A stretch of 60,266 nt of DNA, taken from positions 1-60,266 of the forward strand of contig NZ_LGAP01000035.1 of the NCBI RefSeq assembly GCF_001270265.1, written 5' to 3'. Made by a program: the position numbers and the translations under genes. Shown here piece after piece: positions 26,560 through 34,813 of this stretch. Position 1 is the stretch's first letter, and every line of letters begins with the position of its first letter. The notes beneath the pieces are model-generated. The model was not told the origin of the DNA. It searched no databases and worked only from the letters and a program-made list of their open reading frames with translations. The DNA is from Ensifer adhaerens. GTDB lineage: Bacteria; Pseudomonadota; Alphaproteobacteria; Rhizobiales; Rhizobiaceae.

Positions 26560-26574
26560 GAACATTTCAAGAAC
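26560..26574 (-). promoter_or_regulatory. LexA (SOS) box upstream of immunity gene 3
   Basis: Plus strand GAAC-ATTTCAA-GAAC, i.e. GTTC-N7-GTTC toward the gene at 26465. This is the exact direct-repeat operator of alphaproteobacterial LexA. Two more perfect copies precede the other exported immunity genes. Confidence 0.75.
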
Positions 26575-26669
26575 GAACACAAGGAGGCACTCCGGTTCTC
26601 TGGCAAGGCGATTACCAGCGACATACCGTGCGCGTCACCGGTGACCGGAAATGCGCACGGGGCAGGTCG

Positions 26670-27296
26670 TCATTCGAAGATCCTCAACGCATCGCGCAGC
26701 GATAAACCACGGCGGTTTGGCGAAGAGATTCCGGGCTCCCAGCGGTACTCCCCTTCGGGCTCGGGGGCCGGCTTGTGCTTTCGTTCAGGCGCTTCGCTCG
26801 CAGAGGTTTCAGGATCGTATTCGGGATAGGAGACGTTCAAATCAGCCGACTGGCCAGTCTTTTTGTAGAAGTCGGCGAAATTGTCCATCTGGCCGGTCAG
26901 ATCAATGCATCCGGCCGAACCGGGCGCCGATCCGCCGTGGATCGAGAAGCCGCTTCTATGGGCGCCGCTGGGATCAATATCCGCTTTTGGATCAAGCCAT
27001 GTCCGCGACCGCCCCCACGCATAGCGGCCGCCTGGCCACCCCCCTTTTGAGACACCGACAGCCTTCAGCATACCGAGGGCTTCGTCCCTCAACCCGATGT
27101 GTTGAAGTGGTCCGACGTCATATGTTCCTTGCGGTATTGGTCCCTCGCCCGCGTCACCCTGCCACTCCGGCGTTTGATGGCCCGGCCTGCCACTCACGCC
27201 ATCCCAGCCGCCGGCGTAACGGCCGTTCTCGGTGGCATTCAGCCGCTTCCCATCAAAGTGAAGCTTGATTCTGTTGCCGTTGTTCCTTTGATCCAT
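26670..27296 (-). CDS. Tlde1/DUF2778-like peptidoglycan toxin with C-terminal SLRDA motif
   Basis: A 208-residue protein. Residues 10-150 match the Tlde1 (DUF2778) L,D-transpeptidase-like fold: FDGKRLNATENG near the N-terminus, GEGPIPQGTYDVGP in the middle, and the catalytic HGGSAPGSAGCIDL with histidine and cysteine. Tlde1 proteins are antibacterial type VI effectors acting on periplasmic peptidoglycan. The C-terminus adds a charged linker ending SLRDALRIFE, a motif shared with the scaffold. AAGGA precedes the ATG. It follows a capsid 3-prime fragment and precedes its immunity candidate. Confidence 0.8.
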   Translation of the reverse strand: MDQRNNGNRIKLHFDGKRLNATENGRYAGGWDGVSGRPGHQTPEWQGDAGEGPIPQGTYDVGPLQHIGLRDEALGMLKAVGVSKGGWPGGRYAWGRSRTWLDPKADIDPSGAHRSGFSIHGGSAPGSAGCIDLTGQMDNFADFYKKTGQSADLNVSYPEYDPETSASEAPERKHKPAPEPEGEYRWEPGISSPNRRGLSLRDALRIFE

Positions 27297-27415
27297 CGCA
27301 TCGTTCCTTGTTGGAGCCTGTGAAATCGCCGATTTAAGCCGGCCGCATTGACGGCGACGATCATCGTCCTCGCGCGGCAAACGAGGATGATGATGCGGGC
27401 GCGAACTCTGAAAAT

Positions 27416-27893
27416 CAGCTCGCCGCGCTCAACCCAAACAAGTCGGCCGCAACGCCCGGGCCCTATTCGTTGTGCACATTCAGCGTGCCCTCGCCGATGA
27501 TTACGCCCTTGTCGGCGTCGCCGGTCTTGGCCACGTCCTTGTCTTCCTGGATGTTGCGCAGCCAGAGGAAGGACAGCATGTCGGTGTCGAGGAAGAAGGC
27601 GTTGCGCGCGAGTTTCGTGGTGCCCGCCTGCACCCGGTTCGGGTGGATCATCACGGTGCCGAACGGACCCTCGTAGTAGTCGGCGGTCGCCACGATCGTG
27701 TTGCGTTCGCCGCCTTGCGAGACCGCGTAGCGGAACGGCGCCACGTTGGCGTCGGACATGAAGGTGACGAACACCGATTTCACGTAAGGCGAAACCGAGA
27801 CGTGGCGGAAGTTGGCGCCGTTCTGGTAGCCGGTCTGCATCACCTGGTCGAGAATCGCCTTGGTGAAGGGGCGCTGCGTGCCGTCGGTCGGCG
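27416..27893 (-). pseudogene. Capsid gene 3-prime fragment, distal copy
   Basis: About 478 bases matching the C-terminal 158 codons of the intact capsid gene (33617-34093), starting at the same PTDGTQ codons as the middle copy. It carries more substitutions than the middle copy and a premature stop at 27463 (lysine to TAG) 15 codons before the normal end. No capsid N-terminus is attached. Confidence 0.9.
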
Positions 27894-27933
27894 TCAGCGC
27901 AAACCCCTTCGACCTAAAGATATCCTCTAGTCA

Positions 27934-29592
27934 TTACTTCCCATGTTCGTTCCGAAAGAGGTCGACCGGCTCCGGCGGTGTCTTGCCGGAAGCGAGCGGT
28001 GTGGTGCAACCGATGAAGCCGTCAGCGAAGCCGAGTGCCTCAGAGGGCGTATAGCCGGTCGCTTCCGCTTCCAGGTCGAGCGACCAGCCTTCGTTCTCGA
28101 CATAGCTGCTTCCCGTGCGGTTCTCAGCAACACGAATAAGGTCGTCTTCATTTCCCGGCGTTTGGAAACCCCAGATCAGTTTCGGCTGGCCGGCGACATC
28201 AACACGCTGCTGAATGTACCCGGTCAGCATAAAGCCCGAGACATAGACCGGCTTCTCGAACGCCACACGCAGCGCCGCCCGAGCAACGCCTCCAGGCTCT
28301 CGATATGTCCCCATGGCATCCTTGAACGTCATCTTGCCGAAAGAGTCCTTCTCCTCACCAAGGGCCGCGAAGAAGTCCTGCCGGCATTGCAGCAGCGCGT
28401 TCACCAGCCTGTTGCCTCGGATCAGCGGGGGCGGCCCAAGTTCCGCCAAGCCGAAAGTCTCCTCCGCCCACGGCAAGCGGAAGTCCTTTGTTTCGCCTTC
28501 ATCGGGTTCACAGGTTACGGTTGCCTGCTCGTCAGGATCAAAATAGGAGCTGAAATCCAGGTGTTTCGAGACCGGGCCGACGGCGGCATCCCTGGAGCTC
28601 AGCAAAGAGAAATTTCCCCAGAATCTCACCCGGTATCGCTCAGCAATGGCACGCGCGACCTCACGGGGCGGTGCGTTCACCTGAAAGGCCCAGGCAAAGC
28701 GTGTCGGCTTGCCCTCCTCTATCGTCCTTCGCTGAAAGAAGCGCACCACGGAAAAATCGCCGATCTTGACGGGGCGCTCGAACGTCACGCTTTCGTTATA
28801 GGTATTCACGGCTTCGGGAACATGAGGCTTGTTGCCTGGGCTTTCAAAGGCTTCGACGCGGACCCGCGGAAAGGTCTTTCTTTCGTCCCACAGCACGTTG
28901 AAGAACGAGGGCTTGCATGCGACGAAAGCGTCGAGAATTTTATCGGCTTTAGCCGGTACTTTCACTGACGGAAACAGGTCCTCCGGTGAAGGCAAGCGCT
29001 TCCTTCCCGTCTCCTCGTCGATTGCCAGACCCGACATCCGATCCTTGGAAGCGTCGCACATCAAAAGCGTCCGCGTGGGATCGTTCGCTTGGCGTATGAC
29101 GATTTTCCTGTAGCTGTCCTCCGGTGCGACCGATGTGTCGCTGCGCTGTGCCTCCGGCTCGGTGCTGAGCTTCAATTCGAGCAGATGACCATCTTTGGCA
29201 ACGAACCTGGCGCCCGGCAGCAGCGCCTCGATCGCATTGGCAACCTCAGGCACATTCCGCTCCACCTCGAAGCCCCATGCGAAGTGCGGAACCGCAATGC
29301 CAACGGCCTCGAACTGGACATACCTGCCAAGCGGCAGTCCAGAAGCAACGACAGGCGCCGCGAACGCGATGTAGTGCCCGTTTACTCCGTCCGCCTCGTG
29401 ATCGTAAGGGGTAATCGTTAATGCACGGAAGTCTGCCTTGTCGCTCGTGAGAAGAGAAAAGATGTCGTCCTTGCACGCCAAGAATGCGCCAAACACTCTT
29501 TCCGCATCGCCCCGCTCAACCGCCGCTGCAGGCGTCGCAAGCACGAGCAGATAGAAGACCGCGCAAAGACGCTTGAGAATGTTGGACCCCAT
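27934..29592 (-). CDS. Exported immunity candidate with three domain units
   Basis: A 552-residue protein with a signal peptide (residues 1-23, ending TPAAA). Three related units follow at about residues 28-200, 215-385 and 390-552; each opens with a pattern like FxACKxxFFxxLxxxRxxF and contains a WGF/WAF motif. Units 2 and 3 align with the two units of the 31390 protein, so an extra unit was added at the N-terminus. It follows a lysozyme-like toxin, and export fits protection of peptidoglycan. A perfect LexA box lies 157 bases upstream. Confidence 0.7.
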   Translation of the reverse strand: MGSNILKRLCAVFYLLVLATPAAAVERGDAERVFGAFLACKDDIFSLLTSDKADFRALTITPYDHEADGVNGHYIAFAAPVVASGLPLGRYVQFEAVGIAVPHFAWGFEVERNVPEVANAIEALLPGARFVAKDGHLLELKLSTEPEAQRSDTSVAPEDSYRKIVIRQANDPTRTLLMCDASKDRMSGLAIDEETGRKRLPSPEDLFPSVKVPAKADKILDAFVACKPSFFNVLWDERKTFPRVRVEAFESPGNKPHVPEAVNTYNESVTFERPVKIGDFSVVRFFQRRTIEEGKPTRFAWAFQVNAPPREVARAIAERYRVRFWGNFSLLSSRDAAVGPVSKHLDFSSYFDPDEQATVTCEPDEGETKDFRLPWAEETFGLAELGPPPLIRGNRLVNALLQCRQDFFAALGEEKDSFGKMTFKDAMGTYREPGGVARAALRVAFEKPVYVSGFMLTGYIQQRVDVAGQPKLIWGFQTPGNEDDLIRVAENRTGSSYVENEGWSLDLEAEATGYTPSEALGFADGFIGCTTPLASGKTPPEPVDLFRNEHGK

Positions 29593-29902
29593 CTGCCGAA
29601 CTCGCCTTGTGACCTGAATAGTGTTGCTCGAACGCGTCGGACAAACGCCTCGAAACTGTCTGAGAGGGTTGGAGAACCGCCGTTTCTTGACATCACGTCA
29701 ACGCAACCAGAGCAGATTCACATCAATTGATAACTCGCCATGTTTGTAGAACATTACAAGAACATACGCAACGGAAATTTGGCGACGAAACTCGGCAGCG
29801 CTGTACAGTCAGCGACGCGTGATGAACGGCATATTGGCGTCTCCTGTGGAAACGGGCCAGCGGTTCGGGCCGTCCCGTCCCAACCACGGGCCCATTTAGC
29901 CG
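29593..29902. other. Leader of immunity gene 2
   Basis: About 310 bases between the lysozyme-like toxin stop and the immunity start. The LexA box at 29749-29763 is its only recognisable signal; base composition is lower in GC than the phage genes. Confidence 0.5.
29749..29763 (-). promoter_or_regulatory. LexA (SOS) box upstream of immunity gene 2
   Basis: Plus strand GAAC-ATTACAA-GAAC, a perfect alphaproteobacterial LexA operator read as GTTC-N7-GTTC toward the immunity gene. The flanking TAGAACATT and CAAGAAC bases agree with the other two boxes. Confidence 0.78.
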
Positions 29903-30769
29903 TTACCTTACAGCACGGCGAGTACCAGGGCCGGCCGTCGACGGGCGCGGTGTCGGCACGGGTGGCTCATAGTCCGGAAGGCTCATGGCACGGCGCGCCA
30001 GCTTTTGACGCTCGGCAAGCTTCGGTTCGCCTGACCTCAGATATACTCTCTCGATGATGCGCGCGGCCTCATCGGCATTGTCCGCCTGCTTCAGTTTCTC
30101 CGGGACTTTCTTTTCCGGCGTGTTCAGAAGCTCGTGCTCCAGAAAGCCGAAGCTCGGTTCATACGCCTGTTCGATCGACCGTTCGTCGTAACCGTTCTCC
30201 TTGGCCCAATTCTGGAAAGCGTCCCGTCGTACTCCGTCCCATTGAAAAGTGCCGAGGGCATTGCCTTTGTCCCGACCAGTGTCGTGACCGTGTTGCCATA
30301 GATTGCCACGCAACGCTCCAAACCCACCACTCTCATGGTCAGCATTTCCAACAAATCCTGCCGCGACGTGTTCAGGCATCAAGCCATCCTCAAAGCCAGG
30401 CCCACCCTCCAGGAGACGCAGTTGCAGATCCCGCTTCATCCGTGCGGCAATATTGTCCGAGAGTTTGTCGCGCGCCGTAGTCGCTTTGAGGCGGTCAGCT
30501 GGCAACACTTGATGGTTGTTACTGAACCTCGTTGTATCAGTCAGCGTACCCCGATAGTGCATCGGCGCCTTGCGAAATTCACCGCTCATGAGTTCGCCCT
30601 CCGGCGGATGCCGGAAGCGCGCGCTCTCGCCGCGCGGCGCCTTCACTTCGGCAATGGGCTTGCTGCCCGTCAATGCCGGACTCTCGTCGAAATACTTGAT
30701 CGCCTCCCGAACGGAATGAATTCGGGCGGGTAGCCCCATCGAGTTGAGAAACTTGTCTTCCAGGTTCAT
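29903..30769 (-). CDS. Phage-tail-lysozyme-like toxin 2
   Basis: A 288-residue protein. Residues 135-270 match the phage tail lysozyme domain: GFVGNADHESGGFGALRGN with the catalytic-type glutamate in HESGG, then NALGTFQWDGVRRDAFQNWA and a helical end. Such domains cleave peptidoglycan. The N-terminal 45 residues contain MGLPARIHSVREAIKYFDE, carrying the S-V-R-E-A motif. There is no signal peptide, so delivery must be by another route. AGGTG lies before the ATG. It follows the middle capsid fragment and precedes an exported immunity candidate. Confidence 0.8.
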   Translation of the reverse strand: MNLEDKFLNSMGLPARIHSVREAIKYFDESPALTGSKPIAEVKAPRGESARFRHPPEGELMSGEFRKAPMHYRGTLTDTTRFSNNHQVLPADRLKATTARDKLSDNIAARMKRDLQLRLLEGGPGFEDGLMPEHVAAGFVGNADHESGGFGALRGNLWQHGHDTGRDKGNALGTFQWDGVRRDAFQNWAKENGYDERSIEQAYEPSFGFLEHELLNTPEKKVPEKLKQADNADEAARIIERVYLRSGEPKLAERQKLARRAMSLPDYEPPVPTPRPSTAGPGTRRAVR

Positions 30770-30907
30770 TTCACACCTAACGTGCTTGGGATTTGTTCTG
30801 CGCACCTCGTCCCGACCTGCGCATGCGTGACCCGTCACGAGGCGCCGGCGAAAGACAGCGGCTCCTTGAAGCCGCTCAAGCCGCCCTGCGGTCAGGTTCC
30901 AGCCCAA

Positions 30908-31384
30908 TCAGCTCGCCGCGCTCAGCCCAAAGAGGTCGGCCGCAACGCCCAGGCCCTTTTCATTGTGCACCTTCAGCGTACCCTCGCCGATGATCACGCC
31001 CTTGTCGGCGTCGCCGGTCTTGGCCACGTCCTTGTCTTCCTGGATCTTGCGCAGCCAGAGGAAGGACAGCATGTCGGTGTCGAGGAAGAAGGCACTGCGT
31101 GCGAGCTTGCCAGTGCCCGCCTGCACCCGGTTCGGGTGGATCATCACCGTGCCGAACGGGCCTTCGTAGTAGTCGGCGGTCGCCACGATCGTATTGCGCT
31201 CGCCGCCTTGCGAGACCGCGTAGCGGAACGGCGCCACATTGGCGTCGGACATGAAGGTGACGAACACCGATTTCACGTAAGGCGAAACCGAGACGTGGCG
31301 GAAGTTGGCGCCGTTCTGGTAGCCCGTCTGCATCACCTCGTCGAGGATCGCCTTGCAGAAGGGGCGCTGCGTGCCGTCGGTCGG
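30908..31384 (-). pseudogene. Capsid gene 3-prime fragment, middle copy
   Basis: 477 bases matching 33617-34093 with only a few substitutions (for example T to C after RPF, and N to S before AFFLDTD). The reading frame is intact through the normal stop, but there is no capsid N-terminus and no start of its own. It begins six bases after the stop codon of the upstream immunity gene, at the codon that also begins the distal copy. A hairpin around 30855-30885 follows, as after the intact capsid gene. Confidence 0.92.
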
Positions 31385-31389
31385 TAGTT

Positions 31390-32481
31390 CTACTGCGCTT
31401 TTCCCGTGTCTTCGTTCCGGAAGAAGTCTACAGGTTTCGGCGGCTCCTTGCCGGCAGCGAGCGGTGTCGTGCAACCGACGAAACCCTCGTCAAACCCGAG
31501 ATCTGGAGAAGGCGTATATCCAGTTGCTTCCGCCTCAAAGTCGACACTCCAACCTTGTGGATCTTCCCAGCTGCTACCGGTGCGCAGTGCTACCACGCGC
31601 ATGAGGTTGGCGGAGTTTTCCCGTGTCTGGAAACCCCAGCGCAAACCCGGCGCACCGTTCACCATCTGAAGCCGCTGGATGTAACCGGTCAGTTCGATGC
31701 CCCAAGCGCGGACGGGCGTCTGAAACTCCACGCGTGTCAAAGGTGATGCATGGTCCCGTCCCTTCGGATACGGCCCGCTCTCCTGCTTGAACTTGAGCTT
31801 GCCGAAGGCCTTTCTGTCAAAAGCCAGTCGTTCAAAAAAATCCGATCGGCATTGCGCCAAGGCATTCATCAGCAGATTGGGGTTTATCAGCGGCGGCGGC
31901 CCGAGTTGCGGCCAACCAAAACTCTCTGCTGCGACCGGCAATTTGAAGCCGCCCGCTTCCGCCTTGTAGAGACGACAGGAAATTGTGGCTCCAGCTTCGC
32001 CGGGCTCAATGAGCAGGCTGCCGGATACGCCGCTCTTTTCGCGCACTTTCTCGGAATCCACCACCCAATCGCGATAATCCGCCTTCAATGGGGCACCGTA
32101 CTGCGTGATCAATAGCTCGGCCACGTCCGATGGTGACGCGGCGACTTCGAATTGCCAGCGGAAATCGGAGGGACCATCGTCCTGAACGGTCGTTTTCTGG
32201 CTAAACTCCAATACTGATAAGCCGCCGACGTCTATCGGCCTCGCGAATGTCACCTCCTCCACGAACACGTCCTTGGCCTCGCGAACATGCGGAGTGTTGG
32301 ATGGCCATTCGTAAGGCACGATCCGCACCGGTGCGAAGGAGCCGCGTCGCGCCTGCAGCACCGTGAAGAACTCCGGCTTGCAGGTGATCATGGCGCTGAG
32401 CAATCTATCCGCGGCATGGGCCGAAGGGGCAAAGATGCTTGCGGCAAGAACGGCCAAGGTCACCAAAACTGATCTGAACAA
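31390..32481 (-). CDS. Exported immunity candidate with two domain units
   Basis: A 363-residue protein with a signal peptide (LFRSVLVTLAVLAASIFA, cleavage after SAHA). A TTG start at 32481 is chosen because it aligns with the TTG start and MFRAIV of the 25872 protein and has GGAG upstream; an in-frame ATG at 32544 is possible. Two domain units follow (about residues 28-195 and 200-363), each with a CKPEFF- or CRSDFF-type opening. It is paired with lysozyme-like toxin 1. A perfect LexA box lies 70 bases upstream. Confidence 0.7.
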   Translation of the reverse strand: MFRSVLVTLAVLAASIFAPSAHAADRLLSAMITCKPEFFTVLQARRGSFAPVRIVPYEWPSNTPHVREAKDVFVEEVTFARPIDVGGLSVLEFSQKTTVQDDGPSDFRWQFEVAASPSDVAELLITQYGAPLKADYRDWVVDSEKVREKSGVSGSLLIEPGEAGATISCRLYKAEAGGFKLPVAAESFGWPQLGPPPLINPNLLMNALAQCRSDFFERLAFDRKAFGKLKFKQESGPYPKGRDHASPLTRVEFQTPVRAWGIELTGYIQRLQMVNGAPGLRWGFQTRENSANLMRVVALRTGSSWEDPQGWSVDFEAEATGYTPSPDLGFDEGFVGCTTPLAAGKEPPKPVDFFRNEDTGKAQ

Positions 32482-32550
32482 GTCTCGATTCTCCGTCTGC
32501 AAGAGTGATGCGACCACCGCATGCACGCCATGCATGCGCCGCAAGCGTTA

Positions 32551-32565
32551 GAACATTACAGGAAC
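32551..32565 (-). promoter_or_regulatory. LexA (SOS) box upstream of immunity gene 1
   Basis: Plus strand GAAC-ATTACAG-GAAC, matching GTTC-N7-GTTC toward the immunity gene at 32481. It lies between the toxin stop upstream (32639) and the immunity start. Confidence 0.78.
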
Positions 32566-32638
32566 AAATTCAAGTAGAGATGCAACTTCGACGCGCGAAT
32601 TCAGGGAGCTTGGGCAAGCGCCGCGCGTTCAACATTGC

Positions 32639-33469
32639 TTACCGGGTTGAGGGAGGTCTTGCATTTGGATTGCGCATTGGAACGGGAATTTCGACAGTAT
32701 AATCGGGAAGATCCAGAGCTCGGCGCGCCAGCCTTTGACGTTCGGCAAGTCTCGGCCTCCCCGACCGCAGATACATTTTCTCGATGATGCGGGCGGCATC
32801 ATCGGCAGTGTCTGCCTTGTTCAGCCCCTTCAGGACTTTACCTTCCGGCGGGTTCGTTAGCTCATGCTCCAGAAAGCCATAGCTCGGCTCATATGACTGT
32901 TCGATCGACTGGTCGTCGTAACCGTTCTCCTTTGCCCATTTCTTGAAATCCTCCCGCCGTACTCCGTCCCATTGGAAAGTACCGAGAGCATTGCCTTCGT
33001 CCCGTTTCGTGTCGTAACCGTGTTGCCACAGATTGCCGCGCAGCGCTCCAAACCCGCCGCTTTCATGGTCGCCATTTCCGACAAACCCCGCCGCTTCGTG
33101 TTCACGCAACAAGAGACGCTGCTGCAGGTCCCGCTTCATCCGCAACGCGATGTTGTCCGAGAGCTTGTCATGCGCCGATATAGGTTTGAGGCGGTCGGTT
33201 GGCATGGGCTGAGGTTGCTTGCTGAACCGAGTGGTATCCGTCAATACTCCGCGAAAGTGCATCGGCGCCTTGCGAAAATCTCCGCCCATGAGTTCGCTCG
33301 GCGGCGGGTGCCGGAATTGCGCCCCCTCGCCGCGCGGTGCCTTCGCATCTGCAATGGGCGCGCTGCTCATCAACGCCGGGTTCTCGTCAAAATACTTGAT
33401 CGCCTCTCGAACGGATTGAATTCTAACGGGTAGTCCCATCGAATTCAGCGGTTTGTCTTGCTTGGCCAA
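32639..33469 (-). CDS. Phage-tail-lysozyme-like toxin 1
   Basis: A 276-residue homologue of the 29903 protein, roughly two thirds identical. The lysozyme domain (GFVGNGDHESGGFGALRGN and ALGTFQWDGVRREDF) lies at about residues 125-260. The N-terminus (MGLPVRIQSVREAIKYFDE) again holds the S-V-R-E-A motif at residues 19-23. A TTG start at 33469 is chosen because it aligns with the ATG of its homologue and is preceded by AGAGGTG. There is no signal peptide. It is the first module behind the intact capsid gene. Confidence 0.78.
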   Translation of the reverse strand: MAKQDKPLNSMGLPVRIQSVREAIKYFDENPALMSSAPIADAKAPRGEGAQFRHPPPSELMGGDFRKAPMHFRGVLTDTTRFSKQPQPMPTDRLKPISAHDKLSDNIALRMKRDLQQRLLLREHEAAGFVGNGDHESGGFGALRGNLWQHGYDTKRDEGNALGTFQWDGVRREDFKKWAKENGYDDQSIEQSYEPSYGFLEHELTNPPEGKVLKGLNKADTADDAARIIEKMYLRSGRPRLAERQRLARRALDLPDYTVEIPVPMRNPNARPPSTR

Positions 33470-33616
33470 ATTGCACCTCTCATGGGTCGGTTTCGTTTTG
33501 CGCGTGCCGTTACTTGCAATCACGCGTACCGCCGACGAGCGAGAGCGGCTCCTTGAAGCCGCTCAAGCCGCCAAAGCTGCGGTCAGGTTTCAGTGCGCGA
33601 GCGAGGATTAGCCCGA

Positions 33617-34612
33617 TCAGCTCGCCGCGCTCAGCCCGAACAGATCGGCCGCAACGCCCAGGCCCTTTTCGTTGTGCACCTTCAGCGTGCCCTCGCCGAT
33701 GATCACGCCCTTGTCGGCGTCGCCGGTCTTGGCCACGTCCTTGTCTTCCTGGATCTTGCGCAGCCACAGGAAGGAGAGCATGTCGGTGTCGAGGAAGAAG
33801 GCATTGCGTGCGAGCTTGCCAGTGCCCGCCTGCACCCGGTTCGGGTGGATCATCACCGTGCCGAACGGACCCTCGTAGTAGTCGGCGGTCGCCACGATCG
33901 TGTTGCGCTCGCCGCCTTGCGAGACCGCGTAGCGGAACGGCGCCACGTTGGCGTCGGACATGAAGGTGACGAACACCGATTTCACGTAAGGCGAAACCGA
34001 GACGTGGCGGAAGTTGGCGCCGTTCTGGTAGCCCGTCTGCATCACCTCGTCGAGGATCGCCTTGGTGAAGGGGCGCTGCGTGCCGTCGGTCGGCGCCACG
34101 GTCAGGCCCGTCGTCGGGTTGTAGCCGCCATTGGCGCCCGCTGCCCCGCGCGAGACGTTGGTGGTGATCCAGGTCGGCAGCGAGCCGAATTCGCGCGTGG
34201 CGCCGGAGACGGAAGCGTTGGTGTCGACGATGGCGTATTCGATGTCCTTGCGGATCTCCACGCCCTTCTTCAGCTTCTGGTACTTGCGCTTCTGCACGTT
34301 GCCGGCCTCGGAGACGACTTCCTGCGTCGCCGAGATGATCCAGTCCTTGCGCATGATCTGGGTGTAGTTGCCGAGCCTGGTCGGCGCGATGATCGTGCCG
34401 AAGGTATATTCCTCGCCTTCCTGGCGGATGTTTTCGCCGGGCGAGGCCAGCTCGTCGGTTTCCCATTCCGGGTGGTGCGTCTTGCACGTGCCCTTTTCGA
34501 TCAGCGAGTAGATCGGCGTGTCCTCGGGCGTGATGCGGGAAACGACGTCGGAGAGGTCCTCGCGGTTGCCCACGGCCTGCGAGGTCGTGAAGGTGTTTGC
34601 TACAACAGCCAT
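33617..34612 (-). CDS. Major capsid protein (DUF5309/SU10-like)
   Basis: A 331-residue HK97-fold coat protein of the DUF5309/SU10 type: MAVVANTFTTSQAVGNREDL at the N-terminus, then PEDTPIYSLIEKG, EGEEYTFGTIIAPTRLGNYTQ, and a C-terminal half with GEGTLKVHNEKG. It forms the icosahedral shell. It follows the scaffold gene. Its 3-prime 477 bases are duplicated twice downstream, each duplicate ahead of a toxin-immunity pair. A hairpin at about 33543-33566 lies between the stop and toxin 1. Confidence 0.88.
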   Translation of the reverse strand: MAVVANTFTTSQAVGNREDLSDVVSRITPEDTPIYSLIEKGTCKTHHPEWETDELASPGENIRQEGEEYTFGTIIAPTRLGNYTQIMRKDWIISATQEVVSEAGNVQKRKYQKLKKGVEIRKDIEYAIVDTNASVSGATREFGSLPTWITTNVSRGAAGANGGYNPTTGLTVAPTDGTQRPFTKAILDEVMQTGYQNGANFRHVSVSPYVKSVFVTFMSDANVAPFRYAVSQGGERNTIVATADYYEGPFGTVMIHPNRVQAGTGKLARNAFFLDTDMLSFLWLRKIQEDKDVAKTGDADKGVIIGEGTLKVHNEKGLGVAADLFGLSAAS

Positions 34613-34813
34613 GATAGTGGTCCTTGAATGTTGGGATGGATCGCACGCGCTGACGTGAATTGAGCGCGGGCGGTGAGGATCGGTTTTAGGTTGGGCGCCG
34701 AAGCGAGCGTTTCGCGAAGAATTGCGGGCGGCCACGCCTCCTCAAAAGAGGAGTGAAGACAAAGCGCTAGAGCCGTTTCCGGACTCTGTTTATGCGCTTT
34801 GCGCCAGGCATCA

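Noticed and set aside
30908-31474. Middle capsid copy as a functional small capsid-like gene
   Set aside because: It lacks the capsid N-terminal half, and the extra upstream residues come from antisense of the immunity gene end; no RBS. Called a pseudogene, although internal translation cannot be fully excluded.
33593-34627. 344-codon plus-strand frame opposite the capsid gene
   Set aside because: Shadow of the capsid gene, which has clear homology on the minus strand.
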